Shown one piece after another: positions 50,701-61,731 of a DNA stretch of 64,000 nucleotides (the first letter of the stretch is position 1; every line of letters starts with the position of its first letter). The stretch covers positions 31,161,645 to 31,225,644 of the forward strand of contig OV121088.1 in assembly GCA_921293015.1 (NCBI GenBank), given 5' to 3'. The DNA is from Phorcus lineatus. Taxonomy: Eukaryota; Mollusca; Gastropoda; Trochida; Trochidae. A program made the translations under genes and the position numbers. The notes beneath the pieces were generated by a model. That model was given only the letters and a program-made list of their open reading frames with translations, was not told the DNA's origin and searched no databases.

Positions 50701-53700
50701 GCCTCATGTAAACACTTTCTTTTATCTTTTGGTATAGCTGCTTATATATATTATTTTAAGTCATCCAAAAAACTTCATGTCAATACAATGGCTAAAGAGT
50801 AAACTTGCTAAATATTAGTCTCAAATGGTTATTTTCTAAATACTGTGAGCGTCCACTGGTGTATACATAACCTCTTTTACTGGTTATTTGTTTTTCTTGA
50901 TGAACTTTGTCCAGAATAATTTTTAATGTGCGTTTGCTTTTTATATTGCTATGCAGCCAAATTCTATTCAGAAGCCAGCTCCAGAATATGCTCTTCATGA
51001 ACAAGATTTGATTCCTGTAAATAACCACTCAACATGGGCAGTCACTATTTACTTCGACAGCTAACTGTTGAAGTTTTCCAGCTCCTTTCAAGCCCAGAGT
51101 CGACTCACCTTATAAAGGCGTATCCCTTGTCTTTGAACACTCTGATCTCCTGTATAGCGCCATATGGACTGAAAGTCTTCTTCATCAGTTCTTCTGCAAA
51201 GACAAAAACTCAAACGTTCGCAAAATGGATTTTTGTTCTCCCGTGGGAAAGGCAGTGGATTTGGAATGGCCATAATAAATATTTAAATACATCATAAATC
51301 GCTGCTCTGTCACAAGCAATTTGTCAAAGCCATGGAGAAGTCAGAAGGTTGGCATGAATCTTTGAAGTCGCGGGGCAATCTAACAATCCGTGACATATTG
51401 TCGAGTGGATCAGATGAGATGTGTAAGGTTTTGCCAAGAAGGATTACTTCAACCATTTTTATAACACGAGCCGTTGTGGATTAGGGCAGAAAACAGCTTA
51501 ACGAATTCCTTACAGATTAAGTTATCTTCCTCTTTCTTCATATTTTCTGAAAAATGCTTCTAATGACAGATTTGCGCCATTTTGAATTGCAAAGAATGTA
51601 AACCTGTGGCTCTGGTGTAGTCGACAGACATCTATTTAATATATTGTTTACTTGAACGTTAAAACTTTTTGAATGTTTGATAGATGAAAATGATAATTAA
51701 AATGTAACCTTCATCTGAACATTTTTCCGTTCAAGAAAAAAACAAGGTATCATTTAAAAAAAAATAATTTCCCAATGAAGATATGTTGTTATCATGTAGC
51801 ATTGTTTACTTATCAAACCTCAGAAAAAAATCTAGAATCTGAAGGAATAAAATTTTCATATTAAAATTTATATCTCATCTTAAAATGATTTTCTATTCTT
51901 TTTACTTCAGATAACATAAAATATTGATATCATTCACCGTTTTTCTTTTCTTCAATCCATGCTTCTTTTTTTTTTACTGCTTTTAACAAATGAGCTACCT
52001 CACTGCTTAACAAATGACCATGCGCTTTCAAAACTTTAGATTTTTCCATTGGGATTTTTAGTCTCAGTTGTCTGACTTGGTTGGTCAAGATCACTCTCTG
52101 ATACAAATGAATTCAACATATTCTCTCTGGATTTTATGCACATACATAATGCAGCTAGACTTATCAATTTCATGCTCTCATGACATTTGAATGAACCAAG
52201 AATAATACAAATTAAAATATCTTTTGAGTCAGTGTATATGATTTAACTGGATTTGTGAACTATTTAGAACAAGAAAACTAAAACCGAGACAGAATTTATA
52301 CAAAATGACCCTCTGGGAACAGACTACATGATAAATACTTAAAATTGACTTTGTATTCAACTTAGGCAATGAAAGGTTAACAACAAATAGAAACCCTATG
52401 GGTAAAATGCACTTCCAAACTTCAGAAGTTAATTGCTCTTGCTATAAAAAGTACGTTGCTATTAGATGCAAGACTAATATGAGAATAACCCATGGTCAAA
52501 AGTTGCATAGATATTTTAACAAGCTCAGTGAATACAATAATGATTTACTGACAATTTTCAACCAAAAAAACAGAGCCATTGGCCTTGATAAAGCATTAAA
52601 CGCTAACAGACCTGTGGCACTACGTTGTCTAAAAGTCTGAAAAGCTTGGTCTGAATGGAAATTTCTATTGTTTTTCTTTCAACATTTCATAAAGTAACCT
52701 GGTAATATTTTTGGATGAGAAGACAATGGCTCAATTTAGATCAAATAGATACTTTAACGAACATTTCATTTGTATTTATATATGAAATTGATTTATAAAG
52801 CATATTTCAAACAGTAGAATGTTTCAATTCATTGTTCAATGTATATTATTATCAAAACAAAACTCATCTTGTACCACCTGCTAATCATATTTGCAACTAG
52901 TTCTTTTGAGCCAGCTTCTTCCTCATGTGAATATTGTTTCACAAACCAACTTAAATCTTATTTCCACCACCTTGGATGGTACCAGGATGGAAATAAAACA
53001 TGGAACGTCTTTCGGTAAATGACTTATATATTCATGTGAAGATTTCTCCTAATTTGCATATAAAGGAATAATTACGGCCAACTTCTTTAGCAATGTCATA
53101 GATGTTATGCACTACTATCAAGCCTTTGAAATGATGTGAATTTCACAATAAAAAGGTTATCAAGAAAACCTCATCTTACCACTACTATGAAGGTAATAAT
53201 AATCATTTTACCTGTTAAACCATTTGTGATTCCCCCACAGTAGACTGTACAATTTGTTGCACTGGACTGGTTGAATACTTCATCGTAGGAGAGAGGTTTA
53301 ACATCTGAAACAAAACATGCAAATATTAATCCTACAGTCAACACCAAAAATAACTTATGACCATATATACTCAACACAATAAGGTAAACCAGACTGACAA
53401 TATTGAGATATTCTCCAGTTCACGTAGAAATCCTTACAATGCTTGAATGTTGAATATCAGAGTATCAGAGTGGTCCTCAACTGCTTTGGGTGTATAGACA
53501 CTAAAGATGGCTGTTTTTGCTCTTGGGCCTCCAGTTTCTTGTAAATACAACAAGAAATATGTGAGTATCATCATTTTAACAAAAGATGACCTTTTAGTTC
53601 CTGTCATAGCTTACAATGATTTGGTTTGCCTTATGCCAAACACACTTGGGGAGATGTCCAAAGTAATTGTGTAGATAAAACTGTAAAACATGAAAACATG

Positions 53701-56700
53701 GACATAAACTTTAAATTTGCAGAATCACAGTGGGACTAAAACTTTCATGTTTGTGGAACAGATGGCTGCTTTTGCTAATGGGATCCCAGTTTCTAATACA
53801 ACAACACAGAATAAGGGGGTTAAACCAGTTTTGGCCTATAAGATGAACCTTTAAGTTCTTATCTTATGGTTAAAGTGATTTAATAATTTGCCTTATTACC
53901 AACACATTGGGAGGATGTCCTAAATAGTAGATAAGGCTGTAAAAACCTGAAAATGTGGACTTAAGACCTAAAATTACAGATTGAATGTTGGGATTTAAAC
54001 TTTCCTGGCTGTGGAACAGTTTTTTCTGCAGAAGACTTGACAAGCCCCCGGTGTGATACCCTGAACAGTGTTATCAGTTGTCAATTAAGCTAACCACAAT
54101 CAAACAAAAACCGCATCCCCCCTCCCTCTTTTGCAAATGTCCTCAATGGGACACAGGAAAAAGATTGCTTTATACCACTGTATTTATCATCAAAAAACCT
54201 AGAAATGCTGTAATTATACGGGGACAGCTGAATATGAGCAAGTGGGGAATACCAAGTTATTTCATTGAATCCTGCAAAATGGCCACATTCAATGGTTTGT
54301 TACACAAATCTATTTAACAGCTTCAATGTTAACCAACCAATCTGATCAAATTTTTTAGAGAAGGTACTCCAAATAAATCACAAAAGAGTAATTAAGAGTG
54401 AATTTAAAATGAATTCAAGAATTTGTTAATCATATTTGAAAAGAGGAAATCAATACCATATGCCCGAAGCATAATTCAGTCTCAGGAAAGCAAGGATCCT
54501 TTTTAAAACGGTTTATGTTTACATGTCTAGTTTACCAAATACAAATTCCAGATTAATTTTTAAAGAAGAAAACTATTTCTGCATTCCCATGGTAACGGAT
54601 ACCAACCAGCTATCAAATTCAGAATTGCCACGGCAACCTTTAACCTTTTGACGAATATTTACCCTAATTTGAGACAGGCACCGCTCTCTTACATCAAAAG
54701 AAGAGCTTTAATGGTGGAACATTGAGGCGTCGGGGAGAATGAAAGCAGTCAAGTAATTTCACCTAACAGAGAAAGGAATAAGGAAACAGATTATCTTATT
54801 GTATTCTAATCAAATCTGCTAAAATACGATCAAGAATCCAGTCTTCGTTATTGCCGCAGCTACGAGAAAGACCGTGATTTAGGCGGTCGTTAACGGTCAT
54901 CTCGAGGGTCGCCTTTTCCACCTTCTTGACCTTCGACATTTCCCACAGTTCCCGGCCAAGTTTCACTAAGTGATGTGCTCTGGTCGCAGCGCCATTAACA
55001 AGAAAATTTGTCCGAGTCTTTCAAGTGGGCTAAAGTTTACCACTCTCCCGAGTACGGAATAATACATAGCCAATGAGATATAAAGGCAGATCATTAATCC
55101 ATATAAAAATGTAATTACGATAAACACTTGCAAATGACCATGCTAATATAGGCTTATCAGATGACAAGGAACTAATTCGGGAGCTGCTGACAGCGGATTA
55201 AAGACATCGGGGGACCTGTTTTGTGTTCAACGGAAATAAATTGGGCACTGTCTTTTATGTCTGACATAAAAAAAATGGGATGCAAATGGCGGGCATTCAA
55301 TGAAGACTGAGGTTTGTCTTGCCTTCTGATTTCTCTTTTCCTCACAGAATGCCTTTGAAATATCAAATTGATTTTTGATAGGAATAGGTCAGAACCATGA
55401 ATATATAAATCAAATCAAGAGCTGACAGTTGGTTGTCAAATTCAAAAATTAATTTAATAATCTCAAATGCTGTGGGATATGAAACTAGGTTACTGAACCC
55501 TAGAAATTTTCCTCACAAATGAACATGATCTGATCTTTAGAGACAAAACAAGAAGATATGAATTGAAAATAGAACAATTGGCATGAAAGGAAGGTGGTGG
55601 GATGGTATGGGGTTTAACACCGATTTCAAGAGTATTTCACTTGTATTGCGGCTGCTAGTATTATTGCAGGGAAAAAGCCTGCAACACCATTGTTGCTATG
55701 CATTGCGGTGAAACCTGCGAGCATCGGATAGAATTAGCAAACCATGGGTGGTACTGCGCTGATACTCAGTGTAGCATTGCACCCAAACCTTACTGAGTGT
55801 AGAATAGTTTTCTACTGAAGACAAAGTTGCCGAGCCCCTTTGCGAGACTTGAACCACAGACCTCTTGATCTGAAGCTGAACGTGCTAACCACTGTGCTAT
55901 CCCACCCCGGTATGAAAGGAAATTTAAATGCATGATGTATCATTATCTGATGCGAAAATTAAGATGATTACCAAATGCATGGTTTATAATGCACAGAAGT
56001 TTCAGACAGCATTTAATACAAGAATTATCAAAAGGTTGACATTAGCTTTCTGTGACAGAACGTATACCCTCTCAGTAAGTATTTGATTAGGCTGCATTCC
56101 CTTGGTTTCTCAAATTGGGCCATTTGAAGGTCTTGCCAGTGAGGTCTTTCATGCATTTAGGATTTTTACATAGTATAGAGCCTGTCAGGTGGGTTGGTTA
56201 TACAAAATAACTAGCATAGTTGATATATAGTTTGATACTAACTATTTTTCTTGACTCAAAATCATATTTCATGAATAGCATCATTTTGACAGACAGTCAT
56301 TTTGACAAGTTTTATAGCTCACAGGTTGACAATAATTTTTTTTTTTAAATATATAGGTCTTATTGTTTCAAATGAATGAAATCATCTTTCCTAAAGACCT
56401 ATATTTTAAAATCATGTTTAATACCCATTAACCTTAAGACCTTAAGACAAACATTCTAAGCCAAAACCTAAAATATCCATCTCTTCGATTGCATCAGCTT
56501 TAACTCCTGCCCTGGACAAGGATATATATCATCATGACTCTATCATGCCTCTGGGACACCTTAACTTGCAGCATGCTCATCTATTTTGATCAAGATGTCG
56601 AGGAATCGATGCAAACTTTAATCCCTCAAAATGGCTGATCCATGGAAAGCTTACCTGAGGACCATCTGTTTTCCTTCTGGCTGGGGGCGGGTGGCTTCCG

Positions 56701-59700
56701 CGTTGCCCAGTTCGTTCTGATTGGCCGGGATCCCAACCACTGGCCGTTCATGTTAGCAATTGCGTTTTCTGCATCCTGTGAAAAAAGGACAAAATTTCAG
56801 TGTTATGATCAATTTGGACATCTCTGTGATACCTCATGTTATAACAGGCTTAGATGACTTGGCAGGTAATAACTGATCTCTCAAAAACGAGTCAGCGTTT
56901 TTTGGACAAAGTAATCAGAAAATTGCTCGGAGAATAATTTCAACACACAATTGGCTGCCGATAAAATGAAATTCATTGTCATCGTTTATTTAATAAAAAG
57001 GAAAACAGTCACATTGGCGTTGTGTTGAAAACGGCATAAATCCTCAAACCCTTTTGTTTGCACCGAAACAACAAAAACTATATTCCCTACAACAAAAATC
57101 AATAACAAGGAAAGAAAACAATAATGAACAAATTTTTTCACAGCTTTAATTTACACGGAATGGCGAAGAAACGTAGTTTGGGTATCGGCAGCCGTCCTCT
57201 CGAGCACATTGAGGAAAACACTAGTCCAAGTTTAAATTGCTGTGTATATTGATCAGAGGTTTGGGCTGTCTTTAAGAACTCTTCAATGGCTGGAAGCGGA
57301 TGAGAGGTGAAGCGAGGCAATCTCGTGAACAGCGGGAGACACGGCACGCTGGAGACAAACTCACGTACGTCTGCCATGGGCACCAGCTTTCTCACAATGA
57401 CAACTTCCGACTACAGACTCATAAACAGTGCTGTGTTGTAATACCACGACATTACTACTGCCCTTCTTTAAAATTGAACTCCAAATGCAATAAGTAATTT
57501 TCTGAAAGACGACCTGTTTTAGTGAAGTCCCTGTTTTAGTGAAGCCGGGGCATTTCTCCTGTGCTTCTGTAGAATCGAGCTCCCAACGAGATTAAAAGAA
57601 TTTTTTTCAGAAGACAAACTGTATGTGATAACTGGACATTTCTCCTGCTTTTCTTCAAGGTCTACTAAAAGAAATTTTTTCAATAAATCCATGAAACGCT
57701 GCTGTGTAGGATGTCAGAACTTTATCCTTGCCCCAACATGCCCTTCTTTAAAATCAAACCCTTGTTATAAGATTAAAAGGAAAATCCACACATACTTTTG
57801 TTGCAAGTTCTTTGAAAGTTTATCAATAGCCTCTAAAAAGAGATGAAAGTATGTTTCTCAAAACGTTTCAGAATTCTTGCCCAATTTCTTGAACCCTTAC
57901 AAGCATGGTCTTTTTGTTTTCATGGCAACGACAGCAAAATGTTTACATCTGTTTTCTGCAAAACGCAAATAGGGTATTAATGACGCGTTTGTGGATTGCT
58001 GCGACAGGATTATCTGAAATCAACAGGAAACGCCAACAGACGCAACCAAATCAGAAACCTTAATGCCTTTATTGCAGTGCTAAATAGGTTTTGGCCGAGC
58101 TACAGTCGACTCTATTTGCTTGCTGGTTTCATTACAAAGATGCAATTAAACCTAATTCACTAGTTTTATGAGGGTAAACTTTGCTGTACCATGTAAGGAG
58201 TGACAAATCACTGATCCAGCTAGCAGCTGCAATGCATGCTGGGAATCCATATCATAAACTCGACATGCAGAGTGGGTTACAGAGCATAATTCAATACACC
58301 AATTAGCTTGTAGAGATGACGCTTTTATTCCACCGTCTGTAATTAATCGTGGAATGGACAAGCAAATATGTTCTGCACAGTGGGCTCATTCAACCCACAC
58401 AGCAACATGCAATGAAACCAACGCATCAGAATGATATCATATATACATTCATTGTTGCCAATCCATTTTTATGCTTTCAAAAGTAATCATAACTGGTCAA
58501 GTTACTCGCATTTGATTGGCTCTACCTCAGTGACCGGAAATTGGGCTAACAGACGTGATAAAGTGGTCCATTATGGCTTGCGTATCATTTCAATGTATCA
58601 TGGTTTTTTCTCTCGCTACAAGTGTCATCACGCTATGAAGAAAACTCAATTAGGTATATGGCTTTACTGTGTCAAAATCCATCTCCCAAAACAAACTGTT
58701 CGCCTATTGACACCCAAATGGAGGGTTTGTGCCATTTTCCAAAATGGAAATATGCCGTTTGGCATATCAAAATGCAATTAGTTTTATGTATTAATGAAAA
58801 ATAAAAGCCATGGACATAAAGTGCACACCGTGGCAGTCTCATGTTTACCAAGAGGCTGTATTTTGTATCCTGAAATGAGGACTAATGATCGAGTCCCCTT
58901 TCTGTATTACTGACATTGTTGGTGGAAAATTGGAAGTTGATGAAACAACAGGAAAAGAATAGAGTACATTGATATGACAATTTTCTTACATACTTTTTCG
59001 AGGCTATGATTATGATAGAAGAGCATCTATTTCTCTGTGGGTTCTAGCAAGGCAAATTTCTGTTTTAAAGGTAAAAAGTTGTGTGCATACTTTGAAGACT
59101 TTCGAGAGTTACTAAAAGACAACAGAAAATTATTTGATTTCATGTGATGACCCTAGAACAGATTGTAATGTGTAAAAATGTCTAGGTTGTGTTGTGTTGT
59201 GTTGTGTCAGATACCCGTCCAAGGTGTATTGATAATGTGATAACAACAGAAGGTTGTGTCTGTAACTACAGTCTCCTGGATGAAAGACTTGTCTAACTGC
59301 ATAGAAGGCATGGAGGGAAGGGATGCTGACCACTGTCCATACACAAAGGAAAGCCTATAAAGGTGACTAGACAGTGGTTATTTTAACTCACCGAGGGTCA
59401 CCTGAATAATCACATGAAGATAGATGGTATTATCATGATTGTTGAAAACCATGCTAAAATTGAATACAAGATCATAAACTTTATTTTCTCAAACAGATTA
59501 CAAAGTAAGAAGACTAAATTTAGACATCTTAAGTTATTGATCACAAAGTTATTTCTTGAACCAAATATGGTCACGAGTACAACCTGTGCCCCTGTGCGTG
59601 TCAAAACACGAACATTGCCTACCTTCCTGACTGAATTATTCACAATACTCACAAACTCCCAAAGAGAAAATTCTTTTGTTAAAAAATACATCAGGAAGAA

Positions 59701-61731
59701 GATAATCAGTCTGAGGGGGTATTCTCCGGTGTATTTGCACCAGTCACTTTGTACAAGAAGGAATCTACTGCTCCTTCTTCCCAGTCAAACATCAAAGGGC
59801 AATTTAAATTCTGAACTTCAAATCTTCTTCCTTATTCACCAATCGGAGGCCGAGTTAGCGTAATTGGAAACATAACGTAATTTTGGAGGACATGTAAAGA
59901 GAATGCTTATGCAAATTGTTCTATACTTGGCTGTTCAGCGTGCAAATTGTAAAGATAAGCACTGCGATTCAAAGAGATGACTGAAAATGTTTACTTGTTC
60001 TGATGATTAAGCGAAACAAGGGTTTTTCGTGTGGGACTTTGATGAATGGACTGCTTAATCAGTGTGTACAGTTGAATAAGAGACAATTCCAAAGAGCTGT
60101 GTTTGCTTCCAATGTTTGCCGTTATGAATTATTGTCATGCCAAAACAACTGACTTGTATAATTTTGCAGGGAATCATAAAATTACTAACTGATTCCAACC
60201 ATGAAAATAATTTTATCATTTAAAATTTTGCAACCATGAAAAATATTCATTTTATTTAAGATTAATTATATCATTGTATTTTGAAGAGAATTGAAGTTAC
60301 TTTTGCAATTCTGAATCAATGCAAGAAAAATATTTGAGAAAAAAAATAACAAAATTTATGTCAAAGAAAACCGTATTGTTAGAAAAAAAAATCAAATAAA
60401 TTTTATACTCAGTCCAAAATGATATAAAGAACAAGAAAAAACCCCAGAAAAATTTACTATGTAACTTGAGAGAAAAATACCCCAAAAAATGAAAAAAGAA
60501 ATCAGTTTTTGAACTTAATATTACAGAAGACATAACTCAGAAATGGACAATCTCTAGCTAACGAGCAAGCAGGAAGGGTTGACTTTGTAAACACACTGTA
60601 ATCCCAGCAATATTAAGTGAGAGCGCCATTCTAAGTGGAGGTTTCTCGTCGGAAATGGTCGTCTCTCGTGCTTCGACTGACACGGATGAAAATGCTCGAC
60701 CCTTTATTTGACAGCGACATGAAAGAAAGAAATTTGCCGTCAGAATGGGCGTCATCTCTGCTATTATTCTGCCAATGAAATGACCCTGTTACTGTACGTC
60801 GATCCGGGGGTGCAGTACATTTTGCCGGTTTACAGCTCTCAAACTTGTTGCTATGGCTGCCTGGCATGCAAGATGATACACGTGTTCTTGCCACTTTCAA
60901 GAAAAACAATGACAACAATTGTGGAAAAGCCATTAACGAATTTCAATCCATTTGACCATCACACCGACGGGACAAAGCCGTCACGTTTACGTAGCCTCTT
61001 TGTTGGATGTCTGTGTCAAAACTGTTTATTTATTTACTGCAGACCTGTGCACATCGCCACAGTACATAAAATATTCAGAGAGCATTCAGGATGCTCGCTA
61101 GATGATGTTGGTCACAAAGAAGACGCACATCCAGAACTAAGGGACAGAATTGTTTTGTTGACCACGGAAGTTTTAGGATATGTGCTGTTAGTTCAATATT
61201 TACAAGTTGTAGTGTCATAATAAGCTTCCAAGAATTAATCATAATACTTCTTCGGTAATATTTTCTATGAGACTATTATAAGTACCCACCTCCTGCGTGC
61301 CAAGTCTAATGCTTAACATGGAACGATTCCTGTAAATCTGCCACTAAGAAGGGCTTAGTTCTTTTATATTCATCAGGTTAAGTTAATTATTTTACCATGA
61401 TTTTAGTTTATCATTGAACTTTTATTTGTATCTTGCATATGAAGGTTTATTGGATAGACTTCTTGTATGTATGCATATTTGAATGTTACTATTGTTCTAG
61501 AAGTTTTGCACTGATGTGTTTTTCGGTTGTTTTTATCAGTGAAAATAAAATTGATTGAAATTTCTAAAATGTAACAACACAGTCGCCTTAGTATCCAAAC
61601 AATAGGTAAATATATATATTTTTTTCAGACAAATAAATATAGTGAATGTACTCACCACTTTGTTAACAAATGACACGAAGCCGTAGCCTTTGGATTTCAT
61701 TGTCTGCGGGTCTCTGATGATCTTGCAATCT
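37968..61731 (-). CDS. TIA1: TIA-1/TIAR (nucleolysin) RNA-binding protein, C-terminal 270 residues, eight exons
   Basis: TIA-1 family proteins bind U-rich RNA, promote 5' splice-site recognition with U1 snRNP in the nucleus, and repress translation and nucleate stress granules in the cytoplasm. Here the coding parts are 61731-61656, 56775-56655, 53304-53212, 51193-51109, 50376-50250, 49573-49398, 48184-48069 and 37987-37968. Joined, they keep one frame without a stop until TAA. RRM2 is present from just before its RNP1 (SKGYGFVSF) to [20 protein letters not shown]3 has RNP2 CTVYCGGI and RNP1 DKGYAFIRF. The tail is rich in Q, Y, G and M, matching the prion-like domain. Exon junctions in RRM2 fall at the same points I recall for human TIA1. 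RRM1 and the start codon lie right of 64000. No lesion was seen. Whether to call it TIA1 or TIAR is undecided, since invertebrates usually have one ancestral gene. Confidence 0.93.
41764..41797. repeat. (AAT)n microsatellite
   Basis: About ten AAT units followed by imperfect ones, inside the last TIA-1 intron. Confidence 0.95.
46147..46465. other. Unexplained stretch open on both strands
   Basis: Overlapping open frames of 98 codons (minus, 46443-46147) and 91 codons (plus, 46190-46465) occur in a segment richer in GC than the surrounding intron. The minus frame contains [20 protein letters not shown] and the plus frame [21 protein letters not shown] recognise neither. Being open on both strands over the same DNA fits reduced stop-codon density from GC content, or a fragment of an unknown repeat. 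Confidence 0.2.
46590..46665 (-). repeat. tRNA-like SINE head, family different from 25460
   Basis: On the minus strand there is TAGGTAGAGTGG (A-box-like, 46647-46636) and GGTTCAAATCT (B-box-like, 46611-46601), spaced about as in a tRNA. The acceptor stem does not close, so it is not a tRNA gene. It is most likely the head of an old SINE. Confidence 0.4.
47328..47415. repeat. 22-bp minisatellite, four exact-length units
   Basis: Four units of GTGTACAAGGATACA plus a 7-base variable end occur with constant 22-bp spacing (starts at 47328, 47350, 47372 and 47394). A partial fifth unit, GTGTA, follows. It is in the last TIA-1 intron. Confidence 0.9.
48028..48068 (-). other. TIA1: Alternative C-terminus by read-through of the 48068 donor
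   Basis: If the donor at 48068 is not used, the frame continues as [13 protein letters not shown] and stops at TGA (48030-48028). This would replace GYQQAQ with an unrelated end. The donor AGG|GTGAGA looks strong, so read-through is probably a minor or absent form. Confidence 0.3.
48069..48184 (-). CDS. TIA1: TIA-1 exon, Q-rich tail
   Basis: Acceptor CTCTCCACCAG before 48184, donor AGG|GTGAGA after 48069. It encodes [19 protein letters not shown], then QQQFNG, a run of five Q (all CAG) and GVVGYPMQQ. This is the second half of the prion-like domain. The pure CAG run could vary in length between individuals. Confidence 0.9.
49398..49573 (-). CDS. TIA1: TIA-1 exon, Q/Y/G-rich tail
   Basis: The acceptor is TTATCCCTGCAG with the exon starting CAGCAACAGCAG; the donor is AGG|GTAAGG. 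It encodes [19 protein letters not shown], then [12 protein letters not shown] and, at the end, [14 protein letters not shown], typical of the TIA-1 aromatic and glutamine-rich tail. Two CAG acceptors lie 3 bases apart (NAGNAG), so isoforms differing by one Q are possible. Confidence 0.93.
49791..49858 (-). repeat. Degenerate tRNA-like repeat head
   Basis: The minus strand carries GGTTCAAATCC (49810-49800), a good B box, with a weak A-box-like TAGCTGGGAG upstream (49853-49844). The arms do not pair well enough for a tRNA gene. It is in the TIA-1 intron. Confidence 0.3.
50250..50376 (-). CDS. TIA1: TIA-1 exon, end of RRM3 and linker
   Basis: Acceptor TTTTGCTTCAG, donor CTG|GTACGT. It encodes [20 protein letters not shown] and [15 protein letters not shown], the last helix and strand of RRM3, closely matching the family, followed by a short serine/glutamine linker. 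It ends in phase 0. Confidence 0.95.
50448..50573. repeat. 27-bp minisatellite, five units, next to a splice acceptor
   Basis: Five units start at 50448, 50476, 50503, 50530 and 50557. The core is GTTACACCTGTGTTAGG on the plus strand. On the transcript strand each unit reads CCTAACACAG, which contains a branch-point-like CTAAC and an AG. The array begins about 70 bases upstream, in transcript terms, of the acceptor at 50377. Confidence 0.93.
51109..51193 (-). CDS. TIA1: TIA-1 exon, RRM3 core
   Basis: Acceptor TTGTCTTTGCAG, donor AAG|GTGAGT. It encodes [20 protein letters not shown] and KDKGYAFI, including the RRM3 RNP1 motif (KGYAFIRF once joined). It begins and ends within codons and matches the neighbouring phases. 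Confidence 0.95.
53212..53304 (-). CDS. TIA1: TIA-1 exon, RRM2-RRM3 linker and start of RRM3
   Basis: Acceptor TTTTGTTTCAG, donor CAG|GTAAAA. It encodes [18 protein letters not shown] then [13 protein letters not shown]. The LSYDEV-NQSS linker and CTVYCGG (RRM3 RNP2) are hallmarks of TIA1/TIAR. Confidence 0.95.
54560..55330. promoter_or_regulatory. Candidate conserved regulatory element in a TIA-1 intron
   Basis: This intronic stretch is less AT-rich than its surroundings, with few simple repeats and dense transcription-factor-like words: two octamer-type POU sites (ATGCTAAT at 55140 and ATGCAAAT at 55280), TAATTAC, GATAA and a GACCGT/ACGGTC inverted pair (about 54870-54897). It resembles developmental enhancers embedded in introns. 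This is a composition-based suspicion only; no comparison was possible. Confidence 0.25.
55593..55911 (-). mobile_element. Complete tRNA-derived SINE in a TIA-1 intron
   Basis: Same family as 25460. It has an A-box-like TAGCACAGTGG (55899-55889), a B box GGTTCAAGTCT (55855-55845), a body with GCTCGCAGGTTTCACCGCAA, and a tail with GTGTTAAACCCC and a degenerate GGTGG run. Perfect 10-bp flanking repeats ATGAAAGGAA lie at 55583-55592 and 55912-55921. It is inserted in the same orientation as the TIA-1 transcript. Confidence 0.9.
56655..56775 (-). CDS. TIA1: TIA-1 exon, end of RRM2
   Basis: Acceptor TTTTTTCACAG, donor CAG|GTAAGC. It encodes [31 protein letters not shown] and then SQKENRWSS. The [18 protein letters not shown] and QWLG segments are nearly invariant in TIA1/TIAR. 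The linker after APS is specific to this lineage. Confidence 0.97.
56776..61655 (-). other. TIA-1 intron within RRM2
   Basis: A 4.9 kb intron. Apart from a (GTTGT)n microsatellite at 59186-59207, nothing is recognisable. The frames at 59414-59863 and 60780-61220 on the plus strand have no family motif and are taken as chance. Confidence 0.7.
59186..59207. repeat. (GTTGT)n microsatellite
   Basis: About four and a half GTTGT units inside the TIA-1 intron. Confidence 0.9.
61656..61731 (-). CDS. TIA1: TIA-1 exon, RRM2 RNP1 region
   Basis: Acceptor ATTTTTCAG, donor GTG|GTGAGT. The first base completes a codon from an exon outside the window. It then encodes [19 protein letters not shown] and SFVNKV, including the RRM2 RNP1 octamer KGYGFVSF. 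Confidence 0.95.

Noticed and set aside
59414-59863. 149-codon plus-strand frame
   Set aside because: Low-complexity K/L/S-rich composition in an AT-rich intron; probably chance.
60780-61220. 146-codon plus-strand frame
   Set aside because: No recognisable motif, inside a TIA-1 intron on the opposite strand, with no promoter or splice context.
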